Positions 35,183 through 44,216 of a stretch of 64,000 bases of DNA are shown here, one piece after another; position 1 is the first letter of the stretch, and every line of letters starts with the position of its first letter. The stretch spans positions 1-64,000 of the forward strand of contig JANWWP010000017.1 in the NCBI GenBank assembly GCA_025055575.1, read 5' to 3'. The notes under the pieces were generated by a model, which ran no database searches, had not been told where the DNA came from, and saw nothing but the letters and a program-made list of their open reading frames with translations. A program made the translations under genes and the position numbers. The DNA comes from Flavobacteriales bacterium (lineage in GTDB: Bacteria > Bacteroidota > Bacteroidia > CAIKAF01).

Positions 35183-37806
35183 ATGCTGATGAGCTCGCGG
35201 TCTTCTTCTTCTTTGTATGCCATAATCTGCTCCAAAGCGTCCGGAACCACATCGCTGCAAATGACGATAAAACTGCCTTTTTCCGCAGTTTTCAAAGCAT
35301 GATCTATGGCTTCGCGCTCGGTCTTTATCACTTCCACAGGCTTGGAGGGGTCTGTGCCTTGAATGCCCGTAGTGAGCAACTGAATGATTTCGTCCTCCGA
35401 ACGACCCCGCAGATTGCGATCCTGCCGAATGATAATTTTATCAAAATACCGTGCCGCTTCGGCCCCAAGGCTGATGATGTCCTCATCGCGGCGGTCACCC
35501 ACGCCGGCAATAATGCCCACCTTGGGCCGGGCATCCACCCGGGAAATAAATTGTCCGATGGCGTGCAAACCGGCGGTGTTGTGAGCGTAGTCCACCATGA
35601 CGGTGAAATTGTGAAAATGGAAAATATTCATTCGGCCCGGGGTTTGGGCAGGGGAAGGGATGAAGGTATTGAGTGCGATACGAATATCTTCCACCGAAAT
35701 GCCTTTAACAAAAGCTGCCAGGACGGCCGCAAGGGCGTTCGCCACGTTAAATTCAGCCTTACCACCAAAAGTGATGGGCACGTTGGACACCCGTTCCACC
35801 CGTATTTTCCAGTTCCCCTTAAGCACGGTGAGATAACCGTTTTCATAGACGGCCGCCAGACCGCCTTCCTGACAGTGTTTGCGCACACGGGGATTGTTTT
35901 CGTCCAGAGAAAATAAGGCAATACGGCATGTGAGATCCTGGCGCATGGCATACACGCGGTCGTCATCCGCGTTCAAAACCGCATAACCTTCCGGGAAAAC
36001 ACTTTGCGGCACCACACTTTTCACCCGGCTCAACTGATCCAGATTATCAATACCCCCAAGGCCCAAATGATCGGCGGCAATATTGGTGACCACGGCCACA
36101 TCGCACTGATGAAATCCCAACCCCGCACGGAGAATGCCACCTCGGGCTGTTTCCAATACCGCAAAATCCACTGTGGGATCCTTCAATACGAATTCCGCCG
36201 ATACCGGCCCGGTGCAATCTCCTTTCATCATGAGTTGATTCTGAATATACACGCCATCCGTTGTGGTGTACCCCGGCTTGTAACCGGCCTGTTTCACGAT
36301 GTGGGCTATCAGGCGCGTTGTGGTCGTTTTTCCATTGGTGCCTGTAATGGCAATAATGGGTATGCGCGCCGAGGTGCCGGGGGGATACAGCATGTCCAGG
36401 ACAGGCTCAGCCACATTGCGGGGCAGGCCTTCGGTGGGCTCCAAATGCATGCGAAAGCCGGGCGCTGCATTTACTTCCAGAACAGCGCCGCCGTTCTCAG
36501 ACAAGGGCGTGGATAGGTCCGGGGCCATAATATCTATGCCGCAGATATCCAATCCAATGATGCGCGCGATGCGTTCGCACATAAAAATGTTGGAGGGATG
36601 CACCAAATCGGTGACGTCGGTAGCCGTACCTCCCGTGCTGATATTGGCTGTTGGCTTGAGATAGAGGGTTTCGCCCTCCGGCAAAACGGAATCCAGAGTG
36701 AGCCCCTTGTCTTGCAAAATTTTTTCAGTGAATTCGTCCACTTTAATGGACGTGAGGACTTTCTCATGCCCATAGCCGCGCCGCGGATCGGAATTCACAA
36801 TATCAATCAGTTGCTGAATGGTGTGGACACCATCGCCTGTGACGGCCGCCGGTGTGCGGCGGGCAGCGGCCACAAATTTGTAATTGATGACCAGCACCCG
36901 ATGGTCGTGACCGGTAATAAACTTTTCTACAATGACACCCCGGCTGTATTTGCGGGCGGCTTCAAAACCGGCCACCAATTCCTCCCAGTTTCGCAGATTG
37001 GTGGTGGCGCCCTTTCCATGATTTCCGTTCACGGGCTTGGTAACCAAAGGATATCCTATGCGGCGCGCGGCGGCTTCCAAGTCTTCCATATCATAACAAA
37101 TGCGCCCTTTGGGAACCGGAATTTCAGCGGCTTCCAATAGATTTTTCGTATCTTCTTTGTCGCAGGCTATCTCCACGGCAATGTTACTGGTTTGACTGGT
37201 AACCGTGGCCTGAATGCGCTTTTGGTTTACGCCGTACCCCAGCTGTACCAAAGAATGACGGTTGAGCCGAATATAGGGTATTTTGCGCCGTATGGCTTCT
37301 TCAACGATCGAAGCCGTACTGGGCCCCAATCTTTCTTCTTCGCGAATTTCCCGAAGTTTTTGAATGTCTTCGCTGAGATCATACTCTGTGCCATCCACAA
37401 GCGCCTGGGCAATCCGAACGGAGGCCTTGGCCGCATATATACCGGCTTTTTCTTCGTAGTAGCTGAACACCACGTGGTACACTCCTTTCTGAGATGTTTC
37501 CCGCGTGCGGCCAAAGCCTACATCCATGCCGGCCAGCGTCTGCAATTCCAAGGCAATATGCTCCACCACGTGCCCCATCCAGGTGCCTTCGGCCACGCGA
37601 CTGAAAAATCCGCCCGGGACACCCTCGCTGCACCTGTGTTCATACATCGTGGGGAACAGGCTGGTGAGTCGGTCATAAAAACCAGGTATTTTGCTTGTGG
37701 GCTTTTCTTCCAGGTCCTCCAAATCCAAAAGCATGACTATCAGTTTATGCCTGCGTATGGACCAGTAGTTAGGCCCTTTCATCACTTTTATGTCTAGAAT
37801 TTTCAT
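35179..37806 (-). CDS. cphA: Cyanophycin synthetase
   Basis: 875 aa, the standard CphA1 size. The N-terminal region (VMKGPNYWSIRRHKLIV; VVEHIALELQTLAGMDVGFGRTR) and the ATP-grasp domain (IACDKEDTKNLLEAAEIPVPKG; KPVNGNHGKGATTNL) are followed by a Mur-ligase-like domain with P-loop ITGTNGKTTTTRL (near 490-505) and VMVDYAHNTAGL. It polymerises Asp and Arg into multi-L-arginyl-poly-L-aspartate, a nitrogen, carbon and energy store, without a ribosome. No cyanophycinase is in the window. The gene leads a coupled pair with a GT9 glycosyltransferase. Confidence 0.95.
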   Translation of the reverse strand: MKILDIKVMKGPNYWSIRRHKLIVMLLDLEDLEEKPTSKIPGFYDRLTSLFPTMYEHRCSEGVPGGFFSRVAEGTWMGHVVEHIALELQTLAGMDVGFGRTRETSQKGVYHVVFSYYEEKAGIYAAKASVRIAQALVDGTEYDLSEDIQKLREIREEERLGPSTASIVEEAIRRKIPYIRLNRHSLVQLGYGVNQKRIQATVTSQTSNIAVEIACDKEDTKNLLEAAEIPVPKGRICYDMEDLEAAARRIGYPLVTKPVNGNHGKGATTNLRNWEELVAGFEAARKYSRGVIVEKFITGHDHRVLVINYKFVAAARRTPAAVTGDGVHTIQQLIDIVNSDPRRGYGHEKVLTSIKVDEFTEKILQDKGLTLDSVLPEGETLYLKPTANISTGGTATDVTDLVHPSNIFMCERIARIIGLDICGIDIMAPDLSTPLSENGGAVLEVNAAPGFRMHLEPTEGLPRNVAEPVLDMLYPPGTSARIPIIAITGTNGKTTTTRLIAHIVKQAGYKPGYTTTDGVYIQNQLMMKGDCTGPVSAEFVLKDPTVDFAVLETARGGILRAGLGFHQCDVAVVTNIAADHLGLGGIDNLDQLSRVKSVVPQSVFPEGYAVLNADDDRVYAMRQDLTCRIALFSLDENNPRVRKHCQEGGLAAVYENGYLTVLKGNWKIRVERVSNVPITFGGKAEFNVANALAAVLAAFVKGISVEDIRIALNTFIPSPAQTPGRMNIFHFHNFTVMVDYAHNTAGLHAIGQFISRVDARPKVGIIAGVGDRRDEDIISLGAEAARYFDKIIIRQDRNLRGRSEDEIIQLLTTGIQGTDPSKPVEVIKTEREAIDHALKTAEKGSFIVICSDVVPDALEQIMAYKEEEDRELISI

Positions 37807-37986
37807 GCGCGGTCAGGGTTTTCAGGTAGTAAAAATAGAAGAGAAAAAAACATTCGCACGCCCACCTTCTACCGACCATTAACCTTTGAGTCCTATCTTA
37901 TGCCATGCAAAACCAAACTTAAAAGTTATTTACTGGAAGTTTCTGAATTAAAGTTCTATTTTATTTAACGACATTCAGAGTTTATG

Positions 37987-37994
37987 TAGTTTTG
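37987..37994 (+). promoter_or_regulatory. -7 promoter box of the metal-efflux operon
   Basis: TAGTTTTG, exact TAnnTTTG. Its final TTG (37992) is the track start of the following small ORF and is unlikely to be the true start. Confidence 0.42.
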
Positions 37995-38012
37995 CATATT
38001 GAAAGAAAGGAC

Positions 38013-38420
38013 TTGCGCATTCCCAACTTTAAATATCCGTTGTCCTTTTTGGCTCTGACGCTCGTTCTTTTTCTGAGGACGGATTTACACCAAATCCTAC
38101 GCGCGCCCATTCTTTGGCACCATTACTTAGAGCACAAGGCTCTGAATCCAGATTGCAGTTTTTGGGATTTTCTTAGCCTTCATTATGGTGGAATAATTTC
38201 CCATCCTGATGACAACCACCACGACCACGAAAATCTCCCCTTCAAGCCTTTTGACGCAAAAATTCTTCATTTTTTCTCTACTCCTTTTGATTTGGATTCC
38301 CGGATCCTCGTCGGAAAGATTTTTGGTATAGAAAATCTCTTGAGGGATATCGTCTGCTTCTGCTTACCCGAGGGTTGGAGATCCAACATTTGGCAGCCCC
38401 CTAAATCAAATTCTATTTAA
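38013..38420 (+). CDS. Small protein at head of heavy-metal efflux operon
   Basis: About 135 aa if read from TTG 38013; the start is uncertain because no ATG is available and the track's TTG 37992 falls in the promoter. A hydrophobic N-terminal segment (YPLSFLALTLVLFL) suggests a membrane anchor or signal peptide. The middle is His/Asp rich (HYLEH; SHPDDNHHDHENLPFK). Small His-rich proteins upstream of CzcA are familiar from Bacteroidota, and this one could bind metal. No named family recognised. The next gene, czcA, starts 106 nt later. Confidence 0.6.
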   Translation: MRIPNFKYPLSFLALTLVLFLRTDLHQILRAPILWHHYLEHKALNPDCSFWDFLSLHYGGIISHPDDNHHDHENLPFKPFDAKILHFFSTPFDLDSRILVGKIFGIENLLRDIVCFCLPEGWRSNIWQPPKSNSI

Positions 38421-38526
38421 GAGAAAAAGAGGCCATTCAGCTCGAGAATTGCTGCATTAGCCTTCGGGAAATTCTCTCCTACCCCTCAATTTTTATTAAA
38501 GTATATCCCAAAATAACATTCTGGAT

Positions 38527-41500
38527 ATGTTTTCTAGATTAGTAAATTATTCAATTAAAAATAATTACTTAGTATTAATAGGAATTTTTTTAGGTGTGAT
38601 ATGGGGCATCTGGGAAGCCCGTAACCTGGCGATTGATGCTGTCCCCGATATCACCAACAATCAGGTGCAGCTGATCACGACGGCCCCAGCCTTTAGCGCC
38701 GAGGACATGGAGCGTCTGGTCACCTTCCCACTGGAACAGGCCCTGCGCAACATTCCCGGGTTGATGGAAATGCGCAGTTTTTCCCGGCTGGGTCTTTCAG
38801 TCATCACGCTTGTTTTCAATGACGAAACCGATGTGTATTGGGCCCGACAACAAATTTCAGAACGTCTGCCACAAGCCCGGGAACAGTTGCCGGCCGGAGT
38901 GGCACCGCCATTTTTGGCGCCGGTCACCACCGGCCTGGGGGAGATTTTTCAATATGTTCTCAGGCCCGCTCCCGGATTTGAAAAACGATACGATGCCCTG
39001 GCCCTGCGCTCCATCCAGGACTGGGTGGTGCGCCGTCAACTGCTGGGAGTGCCTGGTGTGGCAGATGTCAGCAGCTTTGGCGGGCGGGTGCTGCAGTACG
39101 TGGTGAGCTACAACCCAGCGGTTCTAAAAACCTACGGCCTGTCGCCCGAAAATCTGGCGGAAGCCCTAAACCGGGCCAGTGGCGTTGCGGGCGGCGCTTA
39201 TATTGAAAAAGGAAATAGGGCTTTTTTTCTGCGGGCTGATGGGCTTTTTAATACCCCACAGGATATTGAAAACACCGTGGTGGGAATAAGTTCGGATGGC
39301 ACGCCCATTCGAATTCGGAATGTGGCCAAAGTTCATACAGGCTTCGCCCTGCCTTACGGGGGCATGGTCTACAACGACAGCCTGGAAGTGGCCGGCGGGA
39401 TTGTGATGATGCTGAAAGGAGAAAACGGCAACCGGGTGGTTCAAAATGTGAAAAAAAGGATAGAGGAAATTCGAAGCACCCTGCCAGAAGGTGTGATTCT
39501 GGAACCGTTTCTAGACCGGAGCAGACTGGTGGGAAGTGTCCTGCGGACCGTTCGAAATAATCTTGTGGAAGGCGCCTTAATTGTTCTGGGAGTCCTTTCC
39601 ATATTGTTAGGAAGCATCCGGGCCGGACTTATCGTGGCCTCAGTGATTCCTTTAGCCCTCCTCTTTGCGGTGGTGATGATGAAACACTTTGGCCTAAGCG
39701 GAAACCTAATGAGTCTGGGAGCGCTGGACTTTGGTTTGATTGTGGACGGTGCCGTGATCGTGGTGGAGGGGGTTCTGTATGGCCTGCATACGCATGTGTC
39801 GCGCCAGATGCACGGTTCAGAAAGAGCTTTTCTTGCAGATATTATTCAAAAATCCAGTGGGCGCCTTCTTCGCAGCGCCTTCTTCGGGCAATTGATCATA
39901 CTGGCTGTGTATCTCCCCATCCTGAGCCTGGAGGGTATTGAAGGAAAAATGTTTCGACCCATGGCCCTCACTGTGATTTTTGCCCTGGCCGGAGCCTTCA
40001 TTTTATCATTCACGTATGTTCCAGCCCTCACCACTCTGGTGCTTCGACGCGCTGACGGTCACCATTCCGAAAAAGCTGAAAAGCTCTTGGGGCCTTTAGC
40101 GAAGTTCCAGTCCAAAATTCTGTTCTTTTTATTAAGAAGACCTTACTGGGTGGTGCTGGCATTGTTGTTCATGCTGCTCATATCAGTTAGCCTAATCCGT
40201 CGAATGGGAGGCGAATTTATTCCCACTTTGCCGGAGGGAGATTTAGCCATCGAGACACGGCTGACCACGGGCAGCAGTTTAACTTCTTCCCTTGGAACAG
40301 TGAAGCAAGGGGCCGCTTTATTGCTTAAGAAATTTCCTGAAGTCCTTAGGGTGGTGAGCAAAACAGGAACCGGCGAAATTCCAACAGATCCTATGCCAAT
40401 GGAAGCCAGTGATATGATGGTGGTCCTGCGGGACAAATCGGAATGGGTATCGGCCAGAACTTGGGCGGATCTCATTTCACAAATTCAGGATTGTCTGAAA
40501 GGTATTCCCGGCGTTTATTTTTCTGTTCAATATCCTGTGGCCATGCGTTTTAATGAATTGTTGACAGGGGCCCGGCAGGATGTAGTGTGCAAGGTGTTCG
40601 GCGAAAACCTGGATACCTTGGTAATGCTGGCCGAACAAATTGGACAGGAAGCGGAAAAGATTCCCGGGGTGGCCAGTGTCTATATTGAATCCTTGAAAGG
40701 CGCTTCCGAAATTCGAGTTCAAATACAGAGAGAGCAAGCCGCCCGATTAGGAGTGGACATGGGCTCCCTGGCCCTTGCTTTGAGCACGGCTTTTGCCGGC
40801 CAGCAAACCGGGATGTTATTTCAAAATGAACGGCGGCATCCTATCGTCCTCCGGCTCGATTCGGCACTCAGATCCGATTTGGAGACATTGGAAAGGCTGC
40901 CGGTGGCCACCAAGGCGGGAGGATGGGTGCCTCTGGGCCAGGTAGCTTCCATCTACGTTGGAGAGGGCATCCATCAAATCCAGCGCGAAGATGCCCGACG
41001 GCGAATTGTGGTGGGCTTTAATGTGTTGGAAGCAGATGTGGAATCGGTGGTGCAACAACTGCAAAGGCAATTGAGCCTTCATCCGCTGCCTGCAGGTTAT
41101 ACCCTGAAAATAGGGGGCGCCTATGAGCATCTGGTCTCGGCGCGGCGCCGCTTGTTTTTGGTAGTGCCCTTGGCTTTGGCTGTCATTTTTATTTTTTTAT
41201 TCATGGCATTCAGGAGTTTATTGCCGGTCTGGATCGTGTTTTTAGCGGTTCCATTCTCTGCGGTGGGAGGCCTAATGGCTCTTTCCCTTCGTCACATGCC
41301 CTTCAGCATCAGCGGAGGGGTTGGTTTTGTCGTGCTTTTTGGGGTTTCTGTCCTCAATGGGATTGTTTTAGTGAACGAAATCCGCCGCCTGATGTCGGAA
41401 GAAAAGTATTCCCTCTACAGAGCCGTGTTCAAAGCCAGCCAGATAAGACTTCGGCCCATTTTAATTACCGCCCTGGTAGCCTCTCTTGGTTTTCTTCCTA

Positions 41501-41658
41501 TGGCCATCAGCACCGGCAACGGAGCTGAGGTGCAACGTCCATTGGCCACGGTTGTCATTGGCGGACTAATGATTTCCACCTTCCTGACGCTCATTTTGTT
41601 ACCCTTTTTCTTTATTATTTTCTCAAAATTATTTAAAACTAAAACAGAAAATCATTAA
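38527..41658 (+). CDS. czcA: Heavy-metal efflux RND transporter, CzcA/CusA family
   Basis: 1043 aa, full RND size: twelve membrane segments in two halves with large periplasmic loops. The N-terminus (NLAIDAVPDITNNQVQLIT) and FPLEQALRNIPG are HME-family signatures, as are DFGLIVDGAVIVVEG and RRMGGEFIPTLPEGDLA. Proton-driven export of divalent or monovalent metal ions; which metal cannot be told. Partner adaptor follows 45 nt downstream. No outer-membrane channel gene is present in this operon, and there is no C-terminal TolC fusion. Confidence 0.92.
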   Translation: MFSRLVNYSIKNNYLVLIGIFLGVIWGIWEARNLAIDAVPDITNNQVQLITTAPAFSAEDMERLVTFPLEQALRNIPGLMEMRSFSRLGLSVITLVFNDETDVYWARQQISERLPQAREQLPAGVAPPFLAPVTTGLGEIFQYVLRPAPGFEKRYDALALRSIQDWVVRRQLLGVPGVADVSSFGGRVLQYVVSYNPAVLKTYGLSPENLAEALNRASGVAGGAYIEKGNRAFFLRADGLFNTPQDIENTVVGISSDGTPIRIRNVAKVHTGFALPYGGMVYNDSLEVAGGIVMMLKGENGNRVVQNVKKRIEEIRSTLPEGVILEPFLDRSRLVGSVLRTVRNNLVEGALIVLGVLSILLGSIRAGLIVASVIPLALLFAVVMMKHFGLSGNLMSLGALDFGLIVDGAVIVVEGVLYGLHTHVSRQMHGSERAFLADIIQKSSGRLLRSAFFGQLIILAVYLPILSLEGIEGKMFRPMALTVIFALAGAFILSFTYVPALTTLVLRRADGHHSEKAEKLLGPLAKFQSKILFFLLRRPYWVVLALLFMLLISVSLIRRMGGEFIPTLPEGDLAIETRLTTGSSLTSSLGTVKQGAALLLKKFPEVLRVVSKTGTGEIPTDPMPMEASDMMVVLRDKSEWVSARTWADLISQIQDCLKGIPGVYFSVQYPVAMRFNELLTGARQDVVCKVFGENLDTLVMLAEQIGQEAEKIPGVASVYIESLKGASEIRVQIQREQAARLGVDMGSLALALSTAFAGQQTGMLFQNERRHPIVLRLDSALRSDLETLERLPVATKAGGWVPLGQVASIYVGEGIHQIQREDARRRIVVGFNVLEADVESVVQQLQRQLSLHPLPAGYTLKIGGAYEHLVSARRRLFLVVPLALAVIFIFLFMAFRSLLPVWIVFLAVPFSAVGGLMALSLRHMPFSISGGVGFVVLFGVSVLNGIVLVNEIRRLMSEEKYSLYRAVFKASQIRLRPILITALVASLGFLPMAISTGNGAEVQRPLATVVIGGLMISTFLTLILLPFFFIIFSKLFKTKTENH

Positions 41659-41703
41659 TATTTTTAGTTTTTATCATAGTTTGATTTATTATAATTCAAA
41701 AAA

Positions 41704-42864
41704 ATGGAAAAAAAAGTATATTTAGCAGTCCTTTTTAACTTTATTATTTTTTGTTTAATTTTTACTTTGAGTTGCAGAAAAAATCTCTCCCAATTATCCT
41801 CCACCCCGGAGGCGCCAAAAACCGACACAATTAAGCCGGGTCCACCCGGCAATTTAATTCTCAACCACCTGCATTTGGGAAAATGGGTGCCATGCTCCTT
41901 CTCTTCTTTTTTCCAATCCGATGGCGTGGCTGAGTTGGTGCCTTCCGCAAGGATAAGCTTGTCTGCGCCGGTTTCTGGCCGGGTGGCTGAGTTATTTATC
42001 AGACCAGGCATGTCCGTGAAAAAAGGTCAGGTTCTGGCTGTGTTGGAAAGCATAGAATATATTAACATTCAAAAGGATTACCTTACCGAAAAATACATTT
42101 TAACCCAGGTAGAAAGTGAATATAATCGGCAGAAATCACTAATTTCAATGCGCACGGTAAGTGAAAAATCATTCGAAGAAATTGAAGCCCGCCTGGGCAG
42201 CCAGAAAGCCTCACTGAAAGCGTTGGAAGAAAAGTTGCGTTGCATGGGCATAGAACCTTCGGGCGTTCAGGAATCCAATCTCAGCAGAAAATTGCTTTTA
42301 CGCGCCCCTTCCAATGGCCTGGTGGCTTCGGTACAGGTCCATATGGGCAAACAAGTAACCCCCCAGGAAGCGCTCTGTGAATTGTGGGATCTTGCAGGGA
42401 TACAGCTCAAATTTCTGGTATTTGGAGACGATCTTCAAGGGGTCTCTGTGGGGCAACCAATAGAGGCCTGGAGCACTTTTTCCCCGGAAACGAAATGGAA
42501 AGGACGGGTGGAATATGTGGGGGCAATGTCTGAAAAGGAAAAATACACACCCGTGTATTGTTCTTTAATGGAAGGAGGTCAGGAAATACGCCCGGGCTGG
42601 CCGGTTTCGGCCCGTTTTTTCAATGCGCCAAAACCCGCCTGGAAAGTTCCAAACGGGGCGCTGGTTTTTTTAGGAGAACGCTCCTTAATTTTTAAAAGCA
42701 AAGCGCTGGGGCAATTTGAGCCCATACCTGTCAAAGTGCTCCAGCTTGGTAAAGATTCCAGTATAATCAAATGTCTTGAAAAAGCCTGCTCGGATGATGA
42801 CATTTTCTTATTCTCACAGGCCAATGTTTTATACGGCATATTAAAATCTGGTAGTGCGGATTAA
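41704..42864 (+). CDS. czcB: RND periplasmic adaptor lipoprotein (CzcB-like)
   Basis: 386 aa. A lipoprotein signal ends FTLSCRK. A split biotinyl/lipoyl domain (ISLSAPVSGRVAELFIRPGMSVKKGQVLAVLE and LLLRAPSNGLVASVQVHMGKQV) flanks a helical hairpin (YLTEKYILTQVESEYNRQKSLIS), with a beta-barrel domain after it. Joins the CzcA pump to an outer-membrane channel. Follows czcA, whereas adaptor-before-pump is the more common order. AT-rich leader (41659-41703) has no exact -7 box. Confidence 0.88.
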   Translation: MEKKVYLAVLFNFIIFCLIFTLSCRKNLSQLSSTPEAPKTDTIKPGPPGNLILNHLHLGKWVPCSFSSFFQSDGVAELVPSARISLSAPVSGRVAELFIRPGMSVKKGQVLAVLESIEYINIQKDYLTEKYILTQVESEYNRQKSLISMRTVSEKSFEEIEARLGSQKASLKALEEKLRCMGIEPSGVQESNLSRKLLLRAPSNGLVASVQVHMGKQVTPQEALCELWDLAGIQLKFLVFGDDLQGVSVGQPIEAWSTFSPETKWKGRVEYVGAMSEKEKYTPVYCSLMEGGQEIRPGWPVSARFFNAPKPAWKVPNGALVFLGERSLIFKSKALGQFEPIPVKVLQLGKDSSIIKCLEKACSDDDIFLFSQANVLYGILKSGSAD

Positions 42865-42902
42865 TGGAGGGGCCAGGTGCTTCACTTTCCAGTATTAATC
42901 CT

Positions 42903-42910
42903 TACATTTG
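42903..42910 (+). promoter_or_regulatory. -7 promoter box directly before a start codon
   Basis: TACATTTG, exact TAnnTTTG, ending only 4 nt before ATG 42915. A transcription start 5-6 nt after the box would fall on the ATG, giving a leaderless mRNA. Confidence 0.48.
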
Positions 42911-42914
42911 AAAA

Positions 42915-44216
42915 ATGGGGTGGATTTCCGGCGCAGTTTGGCTTGTGTTGTGCGGCGCCTGGATCATGTGGGCAGGCCGCCATCTGACGCCCCGTGTCTC
43001 GCAACGTTGGCTGGGAGGGCTGTGGGCGTTAAAAATAGCCGCGGGGTTTGCGATATGGTGGATTTATGCCCATTACTATTCGGATGAAAAAACAGGAGAC
43101 ATTATCTCCTATCATGCGGATGGTTTAGAGCTGCGAAAAATTTTCTGGCAGTCGCCCTTAAAATACGTTCAGGTATTGTTGGGGATGCACAACAACTATG
43201 AGGAAGAATTTGCCCCACTCTACAACACCATGCGCTATTGGTACGAGGAATGGAAAGGCAGCAACCTGATCATTGAACCGCGGAACATGATCCGTCTCAG
43301 TTCCCTGGTAGGCTTGCTGACGGGCGGCTGGATTTTCTCACACATTGTGGTTTTTTCCTGTTTGGCCATGCTGGGGATTTTGTTTTTGACAGCCGGATTT
43401 CGGAGCGCTGGCATTTTTTCGGACGAACGGTGGCTGATGGCCGGCGCCACCTTAGCGCCATCGGCATTGGCCTGGACTTCGGCCCCCATGCGCGAGGCGC
43501 CTATGATGCTGGGTTTGGGTATGGCTGTGGCGGGCGCCGTGTGGGTCCGTAGAAACCTTTCATTCAAGGCTTTTGCTACGCTTCTTGGTGGTTTTTGGTG
43601 GCTGGCTTATTTTAAAACTCATGTGGCTCTGACTTTATTTATGCCGGTTGTATTGTATTTGCTAGCACCTGCTGACCGACGCCAAGCCCTGGTATTATAT
43701 GGAGGCTCCCTTCTGGCGCTCCTGATATTTCTCTACGCCACCCCGTCAGGCGCCTTCGTTTTGAAAGTGGTAGCCAAAAAGCGGATAGATTTTATCCATG
43801 TGGCTGAGGTGTGGGAGGCCCGCAGCCGCATTCCGGTGCCGGAAGTCCCCCAACGTTTGGAACAACTTCCACAAAGTGTGGCCCACGCCCTCACCAATAC
43901 CTTTTTTCAACCTATGCCCTGGCGGGTCAAGGGCCTGCTGGACAGCTTGGCTTTGGGAGAAAACATTTTGTTTTCTGCCCTTTTGGCTTTATCGCTCTGG
44001 CGGATCTGGCGGTTCCAGAATTTACCACTGAATTTTGTGATGCTGGTGGTTCTGTTCAGTTTTTTTCAGGCCTTACTGATAGGGCTTACCACTTCTGTCG
44101 CCGGTGCCATAGTGCGCTATAAATGCAGCATTCTGGCGATACTTACGCCTTTTCTTTTGTTAAGCCTCCAGCCAAAAAATGCGAGAGAAACAAAAAATCT
44201 CAAAACCGATGAATGA
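42915..44216 (+). CDS. Polytopic membrane protein of unknown function
   Basis: 433 aa with about 9-10 hydrophobic segments. The first loop (YYSDEKTGDIISYHADGLELRKIF) is acidic, and the second has NNYEEEFAPLYNTMRYWYEEW. The topology resembles GT-C glycosyltransferases or polysaccharide polymerase-like proteins, without a signature that decides. Single gene with its own promoter; its last 17 bp overlap the convergent mevalonate kinase gene. Confidence 0.6.
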   Translation: MGWISGAVWLVLCGAWIMWAGRHLTPRVSQRWLGGLWALKIAAGFAIWWIYAHYYSDEKTGDIISYHADGLELRKIFWQSPLKYVQVLLGMHNNYEEEFAPLYNTMRYWYEEWKGSNLIIEPRNMIRLSSLVGLLTGGWIFSHIVVFSCLAMLGILFLTAGFRSAGIFSDERWLMAGATLAPSALAWTSAPMREAPMMLGLGMAVAGAVWVRRNLSFKAFATLLGGFWWLAYFKTHVALTLFMPVVLYLLAPADRRQALVLYGGSLLALLIFLYATPSGAFVLKVVAKKRIDFIHVAEVWEARSRIPVPEVPQRLEQLPQSVAHALTNTFFQPMPWRVKGLLDSLALGENILFSALLALSLWRIWRFQNLPLNFVMLVVLFSFFQALLIGLTTSVAGAIVRYKCSILAILTPFLLLSLQPKNARETKNLKTDE

